Of a DNA stretch of 64,000 nt, positions 45,640-61,173 are shown piece after piece. Made by a program: the position numbers and the translations under genes. Position 1 is the first letter of the stretch, and each line of letters opens with the position of its first letter. The notes beneath the pieces were generated by a model. The model saw only the letters and a list, made by a program, of their open reading frames with translations, ran no database searches and was not told the origin of the DNA. Source of the stretch: Phlebiopsis flavidoalba (lineage: Eukaryota > Basidiomycota > Agaricomycetes > Polyporales > Phanerochaetaceae); the NCBI GenBank assembly GCA_035772785.1, contig JAOCPU010000016.1, positions 496,001 through 560,000 on the forward strand, written 5' to 3'.

Positions 45640-47418
45640 CCAATCCCCGATTCTACGGTCGCATCATAAGATAGTGCAAGCCGAGGTCAACGATGGCCCG
45701 GACATCAGGAACCCTGCATCAGTGAAGTGCCCGGTCGGATACCCAGGTGCCTCCGAAGGTCTGAAGATATAAATATACCTGAGCGGAACGTATATTCGAT
45801 GTTGCACGCCAGCTCCCTTTATAACAGAGGAACCTACCAATAAGCTGCCCAATTTGGCCTATCGATTGATTTAGTGAGAGTGCGAGCGTTATAGCGCCAG
45901 TATTGGCGACATTTGCTGTCAGCCAACTGAGAAGAGGCGGGTTTGCCGCGAAGGTAAATGGAACCGCGATACAAAGTACTGCGTACCGCGCTTTGAAAGC
46001 GTCAGCTGGTAAAGCACCTGCGCATGGTTGAGCGGGAGAAGATACAAAGGAAGGTATGGATGTACGAACCTTGAGTGATGAAGCTCAAACCAGCGATCAT
46101 GAAACACAGGAACGCTGCCCGAGACCGGGCCTCGTGTTTGTCGGCCCTGCCATGCCACACCATTCATTATAATAAAAGGCGACGGCATACGGCGGAACAG
46201 TGAACAATTGCGCTGATAAACACTTCGTATCCTAGTCCGGAGACTATGGTTGGCAGGAAGAAGGAAATAGAAGAAAATGCACAGTTGAAAAAATTGATGT
46301 TGAATAATGGAAGTAGTGACGCCAATCAAGGAGGGTGATTTTCGCATCCTGCCACGTTATTTTGGCGGTGGCCCAACGATGCGACGTCCCTAATACGTGA
46401 GGTGGACTAAGATCTTTTCGTCTTTCAGAGAGCCACCGGCTTGTCTCAGGGAAGTCAGGAAATATTGCGAGCGCCAAGATGGAGCAAAGACAAGATGGCA
46501 ACGCCCTCATATAAAAAGCCACTTCCAGGCCTCCAGACTGCGAACTCGGTCGATATGTCCAACCCCGAAGGCGAGAGCACCGCCGAACGCGCCAGCTGTA
46601 GAAGTATCACCATATGTTTGCTCTTTCTATCACGAAACGCATCAAACTTACCCAGTGTGGCGCCTCCCGTGACAGATCAATGCAATCCGCACAGCGCGCT
46701 CGTCCAGCTTATACCAGAAGGTTAAAGTGCTTAGACGATGCCCTGCCGTGGGAAGAGAGACCTGCTTCAAACCCGCCGAGAAATAATCGGAGGATGACGA
46801 GGCCTGCGGAATTCTTGTGATAACCCCGTGAGAAGAATGGTACAGATGCCCCATCCGAAACATGAGGAAAGGCAATCCTGGATTAATTGGGGCTGTTACT
46901 TGATGGGTCTCAGACGCCTCGGATATCCTCTCACCAGCGACTAGGCCTTGAACTTCTTCAACATGTAATTGGAGGGGCTTCGAAGACCGTGTCTAGCCCA
47001 CGATGAAACACCACTAATGCAACCAAGTATTATTCCTTGATTTGTCAGGTGAATCGTTTGTTGGAGGTCATCGTCCATTTGAGAGTGTGAGAATCCTGGC
47101 ATTGCCGCTGGTTAAACCGTCATTTGATCAGCACCAGAGCAGACGCACGACGGGCGTTCAGGCGTACGATGTTCGCGCGATCCAAAAAGCAGAGTAAATA
47201 GAAAATTGTAGAAGCTTGGAATCAGCCGCATGTCGATACGCCTGACCACTCTACGCAAGCGGTTCAGTAGAAAACTAAGTTATCAGAAAGAGTAAGTCTC
47301 ACTTTATTTCTTCACCCGCGTCCACATAGACAGAGTCATTTGAGGTCTCATGAAGATCCCTGGCGCTAACAGAACATTTTTTGGGGTCTATGACGAGTCG
47401 TCCGTTGAGCATGTTCAT
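45640..47418 (-). CDS. Dal5-like MFS anion:cation symporter (array copy E), frameshifted
   Basis: The same family as its neighbours. Proposed start at 47418 or 47412 (MNMLNGRLVIDPKKC). TM1 region RIDMRLIPSFY near 47240, then DDLQQTIHLTNQ near 47060, PSNY and SRW (46980-46940), a conserved FLGGFEAGLFP-like block and LTFWYKLDERAVRIALI (46790-46700), GAFGGALAFGVGHIDRVRSL (46590-46530), LEAWKWLF, PDFPETSRWLSE (46470-46420), AKITWQDAKITLLDWRHYFH (46370-46310), then the C-terminal loop RPSEAPGYPTGHFTDAGFLM near 45760. Blocks follow in the family order, with frame slips between most of them. Introns lie at the same places as in the other copies. Confidence 0.82.
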
Positions 47419-47877
47419 GCTGGTAGAGGTGGTACTACCGCCAGTCGTCCAGAACACGAAGGGCTTTGCCGAGACGCATGCCGTGACCTTATGCCACCTC
47501 AGCTTGGAACTGTGTGTGTTGGTCACTTCTCTGGCTCACGGATGCGACTGGCGCACATCATTCCCTGAACGAGGTGCAGTCCATCTCTTCGAAGCAGAGG
47601 GTTACGTGACCTTGTGGCTGCGTGCATTGAGACTTGAGAACTTTAGAGGCTAACGGGCGTACAGGGCGTACCTTTTTTGCCCATGTGGAGCGGTACTAGT
47701 ATTTCTCAATGCGAGAGCGTACCGGAACGTCACACAAGCATTTCTCATGAGAGAACGAACTAGATCCAGGAACACCATTCACGGCGAAGCTACTCTGCGG
47801 AAAGGGTTATCCCACCTGCGTACGCGATGTATGGCTCCCCATGTGGCACGGTATGCAAAACCGGGGGGTTCACTGCG

Positions 47878-49690
47878 CTATAGCTCCCATCTTCTGTCCA
47901 TCAGGCCGTAGCGCTCTGTTTCGGCGTACATACAAAACCGTTTGCAAGATAAAAGGACAAGAATGGAACCCGTGATGAGAAAAGCGGCGTTCGTGAATAG
48001 GCCGGTGGGATAGCCTGGGGGCTTCAGATGACTTGAATGTCCAAACACCTGCTCGCCCATTAGATTTGGGCATAGGGAGTAAAATGCGCTCTCACCAATG
48101 ATTTGACCAATTTGGCCCATCGAAATTATCATCGGCACGCCGAGGGTCATCGCACCCGTGTTTCTTAGGTTTGGTCGGTCAGCCAGCTGAGTTGTGGTGG
48201 GACACTTGCAAAAGTAAACGCAGTAGCAATACACAGAAGACCGTATCGGGCCTTGAAACGCGTGAGACGGTAAAGAACCTGTAAAGTCCCTGAGCTTCGA
48301 TTATCATCACACGTCTGTGTACAGACACATACCTTGAATCAGGAATGCGATCCCCCCACAGAAGAGACAAAGGAAACTCGCCCACGGCCTCGCTTGGCCC
48401 GCTTGTCCGCCTGCCACGCCACAAGCAACAGTCAACACGAACGCAATCAAGAAAACAACAAACAATCGAAAAAAGGCGGCACAGCAAAAAGCTGCGCATC
48501 AAGTTTCTGGAAGCCGAGTCCGGCACACGATGGTGGGAGTAAACAACGACAGCTTGAGAACGGCGGCGACATCCCGATGTAGGCCAGATAGTGAAGGTAG
48601 AACCCTCCCGTCGAGAAGAGTCTCCTTCGCATCGGACCAGGTGATTTTTTTTTTGGCGTGTCCTAGAGAACGCGACGCCCTCGATGCGCCTCTGTAGCAA
48701 GTTCACGTTCCTTGTCAGATAGCCAGGTCCTGTCCTCGGAAAGTCGGGGAAGAAAAAATAACACAGGACGGCGCATATGCAGAAGGAATGCCTTCCAAGA
48801 TAGACGAAAACAGCCATCGCCAGGCTTGAAGCCCTTGTAAGCCGTTCGATCCGCCGACAATGACCCCAAAGCAAATATGGCACCGCTGAACGCGTTTCCT
48901 GCGAAGAATAATCAGCATCACTAACAACTTCTTGCATGGTTCAACAGTGACCCCACCTAGACTAGCGACTGCGGATATGAGAGACAGTCTGAGTGCACGC
49001 TCATGCCGGTTTGTACCAAAACGTAGTGCAGTAAATCAGCCCAGGGAAGAGCCCCGCCTCAAAGCACCCCAGGAAGAAACGAGCGGCCGCTATTCCGGGA
49101 AAGCTGTGGACTGCACTAAATGCCATGGTCGTTGTCCCCCCATCCCATAAGCAGAGGGCTGCGATCCTAGGTACGGTAAATCTCACGGAGAACGGTTGGG
49201 CCGAACTGCTTACCAGCGACTAGGCCCGAAAACTTCTTGAGCATGTAGTTTGATGGAACTTCGAATAACATGTATTGAGAACTAGAAACATGGTCAACGC
49301 GCGACGAGGAATTGCTGATCCGATAGGTGTGTTGTTTGAATGAGAGAGTCTCCCGTGTTGCTATTGAGTAGCTTTGCATTGCCCTGTTGAAGATCGTGCG
49401 TTGTCACAAAATGCGCACACCGAGTGAACAGGATACGTACAGCATTGGATCGATTGAGAAATTTAGCATGATATAGTCATCGATAATGGCAGAAAGCGCA
49501 AGTCGATGCGCTTCACAAGTCTAGTGTTGTTCGGGCTTAGTTTCTACCTTTTGGTTTTTCGTTGGTATGACGCACCGTTGCTCTACCTTCGAGAACTGTG
49601 GACGCAAAGTCACTGAGTTGCAGCTCGCTTCCACCACTTTGCGACGACTTTTCCACATCAGCATTGAGCGGTGCGTGATAAACAGTGTCG
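47878..49690 (-). CDS. Dal5-like MFS anion:cation symporter (array copy F), frameshifted
   Basis: Innermost unit of the minus-strand array. Exon 1 reads DVEKSSQSGGSELQLSDFAS (about 49660-49600). After an intron comes LVKRIDLRFLPLS then FLNRSNAV (49516-49440), an intron (about 49440-49390, ending TTCAACAG), GNAKLLNSNTGDSLIQTTHL (49389-49330), EVPSNYMLKKFS (49270-49230), FFLGCFEAGLFPGLIYCTTF then WYKPA (49080-49004), a GAIFALGSLSADR-type block (48880-48850), PDFP, the half-molecule linker with DKERELA (48720), RLFSTGGFYLHYLAYIGMSP (48630-48570), FAVPPFF (48470), GAMTLGVPMIISMGQIGQII (48160-48100) and SEAPGYPTGLFTNAAFLITG (48030-47970). The stop after RRWEL is at 47878. The start codon is not certain. 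Confidence 0.87.
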
Positions 49691-49699
49691 ATCATGCTC

Positions 49700-51623
49700 T
49701 ATCGGGATGGGAATGAAGATGCATATCTGGGATCACAAACGATTCGACTGACCTGGCTAGAGCGGGAGACTTGTTGTCCAATTGGTGGAGGCAACTAGGT
49801 AACCTCACCCTCCACATAATCTCGGATATAAAGACCCCAAGCCCTTCGACCTAAATCACGCGCTCCGCAGACAGTAGGGAACAGAAACTGCTAGGCAAGG
49901 GTGTACGGCTACAATTCAGATGCAAAGATGGTGAGGCAGTGTGATAGGCCACTGGGAACGTGGATCTGCCGGTGTTTGTAAGAACCGTAACCTTGAGCTT
50001 ACGTTACAGGTCGATTTATTGATGAGAGCTTGTTGCAGGAAACGCCAGTGTTTAAACGTTAGCAATGAGGATAGTAGAGTGCGATTTGGCTGCGCAAGAA
50101 AATTTTTCTACTCGTGTGACTACTTTGGTTGAATCGATTTGGCTTAGGTTAGATTTTAAGGTACAAACAATCTGATAGGGATTGTGGAACTTTCAACGAA
50201 TGAATAGAGACTGACTTTCGGGTTTCTGTAACTTACCACATGACTGCTTTTCTAAAGTGCCGATCATTTCAGCCACACACATAACATCAGAAGGCTATAT
50301 TTAGGCAGGCGCGGTAGGGTACAACAAGGAATTCGCGGCCTTCCGCGAAAATGAGAGATTATGTTATTTCTCTGGTTTGGTGGTATCACAGGGCAAAAAA
50401 ATGGAGTGGAGGCGCGGCGCCGGGCCGAAGTGCTCAGCCCGAACCTTTTTTGTTTTGTTAGGATAAAAAAGTTTGTGGCCAAACAACAGTAAAATAACCC
50501 GCGCGCACGGCGCGCGCCATTTTATGACCACTCAGGCGCTACTGTAATCAAAGTCCTCAGTAATATTTTACATTGCTGGGGAAGGGCAAGGTGAATATGC
50601 TCAGCCTCATCCCAGGAGACATTGCCGATGATCATAATCAAACGCTTTCAGAAATTTTGACGACAAGCACCACCAAAGGATACAGTCGGTCAATGTGTAG
50701 TCATAGAGCGTTCTCTGAATCAAACACTAGTTATACATGCGTACAACAATGTAAATATCAAAGAGTCAAGATCAATCAATGTGTTTAGTGTGGGCGTAAG
50801 GTGCGACCAGCATTATGACGGACTAATACAGTCATTGGTCTAACTTTCATCAACGTCAAGGAGGGCAACGCAAAGCACTTCGCCGAGCTTGGTGTGGCGT
50901 CCTGACCTGCCAGGGGTCGGGGCAGCCTGGAGAGCGGCACAAACTCAAGCTTTCCTTCTCTCATCCTTCCTTTTGACTGTTTACATATTTATCCACCTTG
51001 TGTACTCACCTGAGGCCTACATACACTCTAGACGTCTTGAAAACGGTGAAACTACACGAATTACGATGTTCGGTAGTTAGCCTCTTCCGCGCGTACCTGA
51101 CCCAATTTCCTTGTGGCCTTGGCATATCTGGGTGCGTCCTTGCCCTTTCAGACACTCTAACGACTCGCGGTGTGCTGAATATGTCCTACGGCGTTTCCTA
51201 GGTTTATTCAGTCGTTGCCGCACCCACTCCTACTCCAAGGAACAGCGCCAAGACAACGTCGCTCACACATTGTCATATCCCTCCCGACCGCGTCGTACTA
51301 AGTGTGTGGCTCTCCCACATTCCTCGCACGCGACGCCTTCTCCTACGCAAAGCCACGGTCCTGATGGAAATCGCGGAACGACGACATCATACGCGTAACG
51401 CAAGACACTAGGTCGTTCACCAACGTTCAGCCCTCATATCTATGTCACAGGGCGGCAGCGAGCTCCTCGTACGCCCCCCCACCCCCACCTCCGCCACTCG
51501 GTAGCCCCCCACCATACTCACCTGAACCTCTCGCTTACGAAACTAACTCATTTATCTCCGTTAAACGCGCGACATCATCCCCACTAACCTTCAGTCCCCC
51601 ACCACAATCCCCGCGGTTGTCTG
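49700..51623. other. 1.9-kb stretch with no recognised gene
   Basis: Part of the core between the two transporter arrays. Frames are short. The palindrome gcgcgcacggcgcgcgc lies at 50501-50517. The right part (51400-51620) is Pro/Ser-coding and C-rich and may be the leader of the next gene. Confidence 0.4.
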
Positions 51624-52990
51624 ATGTCTATGACCATATCCTCTAGTTCTCATAGGCCTTCGACTTCAAGTCTGCTTTACACTCCCAAATCAGCTTTCGA
51701 ACCACGTTCGCGCTCCGAGAACGCTGGCGCTCGGAGACTGACGATGAAGACACAGACACGACGCACTGTCTGGCGACGACGCAGTCGTGTATCGGTCACG
51801 CCCAAGAGACCATCACGAGAGAAGTTGGAAAGGAGAGCCGTGAGTCGAATGTGGACCGTGTGTTGCTGGGAGCGGGACAGGCTCTTTGGGAAGGGCAAGG
51901 GGGCGTGCTGATGTCTCCGAACGGGCGAGGTTTATCACCACCTGGGCGCGGGAGCGACAGGTGCAGGGGAGACGGAGACAGAGAGCGAAGACATGGTGAG
52001 TACTCAAGCAAGCATATTTCACTTGAACCCGCGCGCTGGTGGTGAACGTCATCTCGCTGTGCACTTGTCCGCCTGCATACATGCTTGACAGACGGCGCCT
52101 CCATCTACGAGCCTTGCAGCTGCTCTCTCTCTCTCCACAGCATGCACCACCCTTCACCTTCCGTATTCTCATGTCTTCCCGATTTCTGCCGCAGCCGCGT
52201 AACCTGCCCACCGCGCGTCTTACAGGCCGAACAGCACAGCTATCCCCTCTCATCACCTCCCCACTCGCAGAATCCATGTCTATCCCCATCCCTTCGAACA
52301 GCGCATGCAGCCGACAACGCACTTCCCTCGCTCTCGGCCCCCTCCTATTCGAATTCTCTGCGGTGGCTATCTATTGTACCCGCCGCATTTGGAACCGCGT
52401 TTAACATATATTTCACGCTATTTCCTCCGAATGGCTCGTTGTGCTGGAGACTGGAACGCGCAGTGTGTGTACTGTGGGTGCGTACATCTGTACGCGCGCA
52501 CACGAGGCTATTCACTGACACCCCATCAGTCTGTCTTGACAGGCTGGCAATGCCTTCAACTGACCACGGGGCTCTTCAAACGCTGGCAAGTCTACTACTC
52601 GCCCGTGCCCACCCTCATCCGCCTATTCGCACTACAAGGTGATAGCCACACTCTTGCTTCTCCTGTCCACGCGCTCACGTGCTCACGCAGCGATCTGTTG
52701 GCCCGCGAACCACTATCACGCTCACGTTGCTCGACTACGAGGTGCGCCCGCTGATATGCTGGGCCGCCATCGGCACGACGACGTGCTGCAGCCGCTCGAT
52801 CCAGATGTGGGTTACGTCGAACATCGTCGAGCCGCCGCGCCCGGGCGCGCAGGAGTCCGTCGCGAAGCGCAGGTCGCGTAGGAGGTGGGACTGGAACGCG
52901 GTCCTCTGGGGCGTGTATCCTTCCTGCGGGCGTTGGTGTACTGCGTCATGGCGTGGATGCTTGTGCTCAGGCACGAGGTTTTAAAGTGTG
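51624..52990 (+). CDS. Putative EOS1-like multi-pass membrane protein
   Basis: Starting at 51624, a Ser/Thr/Arg-rich N-terminus (MSMTISSSSHRPSTSSLLYT) leads through an acidic stretch and a GT-AG intron (after GTGAGT at 51994) to hydrophobic segments. RWLSIVPAAFGTAFNIYFTL (about 52360-52420) is followed by CWAAIGTTTCCSRSIQMWVT then SNIVEPP (52755-52835), a basic RRRWDWNAVLWG turn (52880-52910), and a last hydrophobic part (VYCVMAWMLVLRHEVL). The order of membrane segments with SRxIQ-x-W-x-TSN and RRWDW reminds me of the fungal EOS1 family, which is linked to N-glycosylation and oxidative-stress tolerance in yeast. This is from memory and not certain. Frame slips occur at 52430 and 52920. The gene converges on ERG1. 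Confidence 0.42.
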
Positions 52991-53704
52991 CTGAGGCTAC
53001 GGGTCGTCAGATATTTGTGAGTTCAGAAGTTCATCGAAGTGGCATTTTTCTGACTAGTGAGAAGATTTTACGAACTTTGGTTGGACCTTCTGATCAAGCT
53101 ACTGGAGTGTGTGTACCATCAATCTACCTGTCACCATTTTTACTGTTGTCATGAGGGATGGTACGTGACATGACAGCCGTCACTCCGCTGGGACACCTCA
53201 CCATATGTATAGGGTTGTATTTTATTCTACTTTTTTTTCGACAACTTTTCGAGCACGTAAGCTGTTCGACTGGTTCCGCGATGCATCAACATCCTAGGCC
53301 TAACATTTTTACCCCACCAATCTGCGCACTTGTCACAAATGTTCGCCAAGGAGGGAAACTAGTATGCTCGTAATTACTGGGTCCGGATGCGTCTACTCCA
53401 AGAACGCGATTTACCTAAAGGGTATGGTATGTACAGCTGTCTGTGCAGTGCACACGCTCTACTAGTAAACTAGATAATACTATAAATACAATGGTCCATC
53501 AGGCAATGTCGTCTACCTCTACCGCACTTCGGTCCACATGAGGGGAAATGAAGACAATGCAGGCTGTCCAGAACTGTGAATGTATGCGTCAGGAAAGGTA
53601 AATATCCAGAGAGAAGGGGCACGTACGACTTGGATGCTTTTTGATGAGAGGTACGGGTACTGGTCTAACGTGGGAACAACGGGTCATGGGCTTACCCTCA
53701 GGGG

Positions 53705-56031
<2,327 letters not shown>

Positions 56032-57972
56032 ATGAGTGTCTCAGAGTTCAAGGAAGTGGACATCGAGCAGCTCTCAAAGCAGGATGAAGTGCAGAGCTAC
56101 GAAGTCAGGTCTATCGACCCACAGGCAGAGGCGAGGTGAGTATCAAAACACATTGAAAAACCTACACAGCTCAACCGCTCCTGTTAGGCTTGTTCGTCGG
56201 ATTGACCTTCGACTAGTACCGTCCCTCCATGTTCATCTACCTGTTGTGCTTTCTGGATCGCTCAAAACATTGCAAGTACTATTTTCCACGACCCGCAAAT
56301 CATTCTTGACTTACCGACTGTTTACAGGGCAATGCAAAACTTCTGAACAGCGCACGGAGGGGGGAGCAGAACGGTGACGTCGCTCGTTCAATCCGTCAAA
56401 GATGACGAACCAAAGCAATATCTCGTCGCGCTCAAATGATTTTCATTGTCGCATATACCCTTTCGAGACCCCTTCGAACTACATGCTCAAGAAATTCCGC
56501 CCTAGCAGATGGTGAGAACACAGTAGGGCTAGTTCTACGCGTATCTGACGCGCGGAGCCCAGGATAGTGCGCTCCTCATGATGGGATTGGGGTCTCATGA
56601 CAATGGTTCTCCTCGCGGCCGTACACAACTTCCCCGCTCTTGTTGTGATTCGCTTCCTCTTATGGGAGCCTTTGAAGCTGCGGCTCTTCCAGGAATGACA
56701 TCTATTGCCTAACCTTCTGGTACAAAGCAAGACTACGGAGCGGGGGCTCTCCGGGCTCCGCCTTTGATTCTTGCTTGTGCAACGCTTGGTGGAGTCCTAC
56801 ACTCTGAGTGTGATAGCTTCATTGCATTGACTGCTGGATAGGTGGTGCCTTCGGAGCCTACTCCGATCGCATTCGCCGTTGGTCATTTATGAACCAAGTA
56901 CGCGGACTCGAAGCGTGGAGATGGCTTTTTTCATTCTTGAAGGTGCACCCTCCTGCCGCCTGTGCAGTCACTGGTCTTCTTCTTCTACCACCGACTTTCC
57001 GGAGACCGCCTCCTGGCTATACTTCCGCAAGAACGCGAACTTGGCTACCGGGGGGGGGGGCGCATTCAAGGTGCGGTATGCATCACTTTGGGCACGCGAT
57101 CAGGTATGTAACGTGGGTATAGACGCGAAGGGATCACTGCCTCACGGACTGGCGACTCTACGTTGGCATTATCTCGTCTATATCTCGATTTTCCGTGGCG
57201 TGCTCTAGGCATTTTCTATTCTCACGCATCCGGACGATTAAGGTCTCTTGACTTTTGGATCCGGACAGGTTTGCAACGCGCCACTCTTCACCGTGGCCCT
57301 GCACGTACGCAATTTCGTCTTCATCCACGTGTTGATCGTCTCCATGGCAATCAAACGAGAACGAGGAAGGCTGGTGCCTGGGCGTGCATTCTTCTCGCTG
57401 CAGTGGACTGGCATTAGTTTCGCTCTGTGCCAAGGTCATGCCTACGGGAGAAATTCTTCTATCACATTATGTCTTACTCAACTTAGCATTCTAAGGAATC
57501 CCGTCCCCGCACATGCGTTCCAGGAGCGCTTATCGGTGGTTGCTTTGCGTGGCCGTCGCGTTTTACGTTCGCCCGCACCCGGCCAATGTACCTCCGCCAC
57601 TCCTTAGCTGGACCACTGACGGCGAACCTGCCGTGAACTACAGGGGCTAGGCTTGCTAACGCTTGCCGTCCCCTTGAGAACGGCTGTCAAGTAGGGGCAA
57701 TTTGGCCAAATTATTGGTGAGTCGTCACACAGTCGTGGAACATGGTTAGCCTGAACTGGGGCTCACATAGATACTTGCGAAGTGTTATGTTTATATCTTC
57801 CACAAGAGCTCTGAGGCTCCAGGAATATCCCGCACTGGCCACTTCACGAACGCAGCGTTCCACCTCATTCTCGGCGCTTTCGTCGTAATATGGCTGGCAT
57901 GGATCCTACATCACGGCGGAACCGGGACCCTTTTACCGGGCGAACGACTGTGGCATACTCTAGAAAAGTATT
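56032..57972 (+). CDS. Dal5-like MFS anion:cation symporter (array copy A), frameshifted
   Basis: First plus-strand unit. Start 56032 (MSVSEFKEVDIEQLS...SIDPQAEAR). Intron 56136-56187 follows, then RLVRRIDLRLVPSL (56188-), with a slip before the FIYLLCFLDRS equivalent. MIFIVAYT is at 56440, SNYMLKKFRPSRW at 56478-56513, a LLAAVHNFPALVVIRFLL-type block at 56600-56660, and the LEAWRWLFSFLKVHPPAACA region at 56910-56960. It continues with DFPETASWLYFRKN (56992), the AFKVRYASLWA linker, CNAPLFTVALHVRNFVFIHV (57270-57330), a GQFGQIIG block at 57697-57718, and the C-terminal HKSSEAPGISRTGHFTNAAF (57800-57860), ending near 57972. Several blocks are damaged more than in copies B and C. Confidence 0.82.
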
Positions 57973-59320
57973 AATCCTTTACTATGCCTCCGACTGACTA
58001 ATGAAATGAACGCTTCAAAGTAATGAGGACGTGGAATGCGGTTGCTCCCCGCCATCCACACGAACAATTCCTCTCAGCCCCCAGCTGAAAATGTGACCCT
58101 TTCAATCGTTTTAGAGTCATTGACGCTCACAGCCGTGATTCATACGATTCTTCGTCACATCGCACCCGTCGAATAGGCTGTCAATTGTCCTACCAGGTGA
58201 GTCCAGCATCGTCTCGATGTTTCATGACCTTAGATGCATATTTCTAGAGTAGTAATGGCGCATAAACACACATTGGCTCAATCGTTTTGCGCATCGAGGG
58301 GCCATTGCACTAGAAGACATCCACTGAACCTTGCACCGGCAAACACTTTCCCGATCATAAGCGCTCGTGGGATCTTCGCGAGAATGGATTTTTTGCAGGC
58401 TCGCAAGCTTGAGAATACTGGCCTCACATGATTTCGCAGTCACAGATCATTGGCACCCGCGAGCGGACCATTGTCTGTTCCACGACGTCATGGAGGACGA
58501 TATGGACTATCGCGCGCCGTTACAGTCACGTTCAATTCCTGGTCCGCTTTGACCGCTGAGCGGAACTGATCGCTAGCCTTACAGAGCAAATTCCCTCACC
58601 CTGGGCCCCGCCATTGAATTGCATACGGGTACATCATGAAGATCATGGGTGCGCATGTCTGCCTCAGTGTTGAAGAGTGCAATGCTAATAGAACTTGATC
58701 TCGTGTAAGCCTTCGAGTCTTAAATGAGACTACCAGCAATGCCACGGGACCCGAGTCGTCACGAAAACTTCGATGAACGCGGTCTTTGGTCTTCCCTTCC
58801 TCCCTTTCTCCGATGCTATCGCCAACTAAGCCGTCTCCGTTTCGTGGCTAGCGACCGCCTTAGCTCAGGAGTACAGGGCGTTTTGGTGTCTTGTAACGAG
58901 CCTAGTTGGTGAACTCTTGCGGCAGGATTATTTTGAAGGCGGGAGCCAAGCCACATCATAAGGCCTCCAAGGTTGGAGGCCAGTCCAATCTATTGGCTCA
59001 TTATCTCTCGCGACGGCTCTCGTGATACGCATGCCAAGGTTGCGGCCGAGTTTCCTTTTGAGGTTACAAATAAAGATTATCTATAAACACCACCGCGAGC
59101 CTCTGCCATGTCGTTGAAGTTGCGACGTTCCCTGTCGGGGGTCAAGAAGGACTCGGATGATCTGTCTGCGCTTCACTATGTATTTATACCCACCTCTCCA
59201 ATGTCCGCTCTCTTCGCAACATTCTCCCCGTAGCCAGGTGAAGGTTAGCATCGCGCATATTCGTCGAGTTCAGAACATCAGAAACATTGATTTTCTAAGC
59301 TGTGTTTAGGCAACCAGATA
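57973..59320. other. 1.3-kb gap between transporter copies A and B; no gene recognised
   Basis: Frames up to 73 codons. A reading with FGLPFLPFSDAIAN and WLATALAQEYRAFWCLVTSL at 58780-58915 looks protein-like, but I cannot place it in the transporter family. The gap is longer than that between copies B and C. Confidence 0.4.
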
Positions 59321-61173
59321 ATGGAAGAGCTTCAGGACGTCAAGGTTTTGGACACGAGAAGGGCTCGCAGGAAGATGGCGAGCAGCCTTTTGAGCTGCTG
59401 TCGATTGACCCTAAGGCGGAAGCACGGTACGCTCCTTAATCTTACCATTCCATCGATTGAGCACTTGCCAACGGCTATTCAGACTGTTAAGACGTATCGA
59501 CATGCGATTTGTACCCGCATCGATGCTGATTTATTTGCTGAGTTTCTTGGATCGATCGAATATTGTACGTTGTACCCATTTGAGGCATTACCGTCATACC
59601 CGGTATTAACTGACATGGTTCACCAGGGAAACGCCAGGCTCCTTAAACAGCGACACTGGCAATTCGCTTGTTTCAAGACGACCCACTTGACCAATCATCC
59701 ACATAACCCTGGGATCGCTCTCATGATCTTTATAGTCGCTTATACCCTTTGCGCGAGGTCCCGTCGAACTCATATGCTCAAGAGAAATTTAGTGCCTAGT
59801 ATCGCTGGTAAGTACCCGAACTCTGCTTGCTGTTAATACCTTCTTATGTCGCGCATGCTCAGGATTGCCTTCCTCCTCATGTTTTGGGGCATCATGACCA
59901 TGATTCTCGGCACTGTTCGAAATTACTCTGGATTGGCGGCCGTTCGCTTTTTCCTTGGAATTTTTGAAGGAGGGCTTTTCCCGGGGGTTGATATATTTGT
60001 ACGACGTTCTGGTACAAAAGGGACGAACGTGCTCCTATACGCGTGTCGTTTTTCTCCGCAGGGGTCTTGGTAGCGACTCTCGGTAAGCTCCTAGAAGGAA
60101 TTCATGTTAGCCCAGCCCAGTCAGAACATACTAAGGTCAATTCGTAGGTGGTGCATTCGGTGGCGCTATTGCTTTTGGCGTAGGTCACAATACTGAACGG
60201 CATCGATATGGGCTCGAAGGTTGGATGGAGATGGCTTTCATCCTTGAAGGCCGCGCGCCGAAAAAATCGTGTGTATGCGCTATATTTGTTTTCTATTCCT
60301 CTTCGACCCACGACTTTCCTGAAACAGCGCGCTGGCTCTCAAGCGATGAAAAAAAGCGGCTCGCCAACAGGACCCGCATCAAAGGAATCGCTCACTATGG
60401 GCACGCTAAAATTACGTGCGGGCGGAGGCCAAAGAGACTCTTTTCGACTGGCGACCTAGCTAACTTGCATTATCTGGCCTTCACCGCAATGTCTCCACCG
60501 TTTCTCAAGTTTGGCGCTCTTCACTCGCCCACTTTATCGTATCTGGGCTTGGCTATGAAGGCTTGAATGCTCAGTTGTTTACGGTTCCTCCGTTTGCAAT
60601 CGCTTTTTGTTGGTAACCGTGCTGGTCGCTTGGCTCACAGACAAGAATGGATTACGGGCCGAAAGGAAGCTTTGTCTGCACCTTTCTCATATTGGTGCGG
60701 ATAGCGTTCTTTGGTCGAAAGGTTTGTGAAGTCGCTATCTCTTTCAAGCTATTATACTCATCAATCCAATAGGAGCCTTACCGGGCACACACGTTCAAAG
60801 CCCGATATGGTTTACTCTGTGTCGCCACATCCTTCACATTCGCTTGCGTACCCCCAACTCCTCAGCTGGCTGACAGCGAATCTGCGGAATACCGGAGCGC
60901 TGACCCTTGCTGTTCCAATGAATGTCGCATTGAGTCAAATAGGGCAGATAATTGGTGCGTCAGAACATTGTTGGATGACTTTCGATGTTGATTGTGAGCA
61001 TGTACAGGTGTTTGGACGTTCAAGACGTCTGAAGCTCCACGATATCCTACTGGCTTCTTCACAAACGCCGCTTTCTTGTTGATGGGTGCAGTCACCGTTC
61101 TTGCATTGCAAATAATTTACACTCGACGGAATAGAGCATTAAAGCCCGGGGGGATCGGCAGTGGGAGCTGTAA
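59321..61173 (+). CDS. Dal5-like MFS anion:cation symporter (array copy B), frameshifted
   Basis: Start 59321 (MEELQDVKVLDTRRARRK), then FELLSIDPKAEAR before a short intron. TM1 is RRIDMRFVPASMLIYLLSFL then DRSNIV (about 59495-59560). GNARLLKQ and ALMIFIVAYTLCA follow (59630-59755), then the AFLLMFWGIMTMILGTVRNY segment, VRFFLGIFEGGLFPG (59870-59990), GGAFGGAIAFGVGHN (60150-60190), WMEMAFILEGRAP, DFPETARWLSSDEKKRLANR (60315-60375), HYGHAKIT and LFSTGDLANLHYLAFTAMSP (60439-60498), LFTVPPFAIAF (60575), ALTLAVPMNVALSQIGQIIG (60898-60955), and a C-terminal loop with TNAAFLLMGAVTVLALQII. The stop after QWEL is near 61173. Together these blocks cover all 12 membrane segments. Confidence 0.87.

Noticed and set aside
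40800..49690. Treating the left transporter copies as certain pseudogenes
   Set aside because: Copies D, E and F keep all family blocks in order once one-base slips are allowed. Given the indel evidence from the LTR pair, loss of function is not shown; only copy G looks truly degraded.
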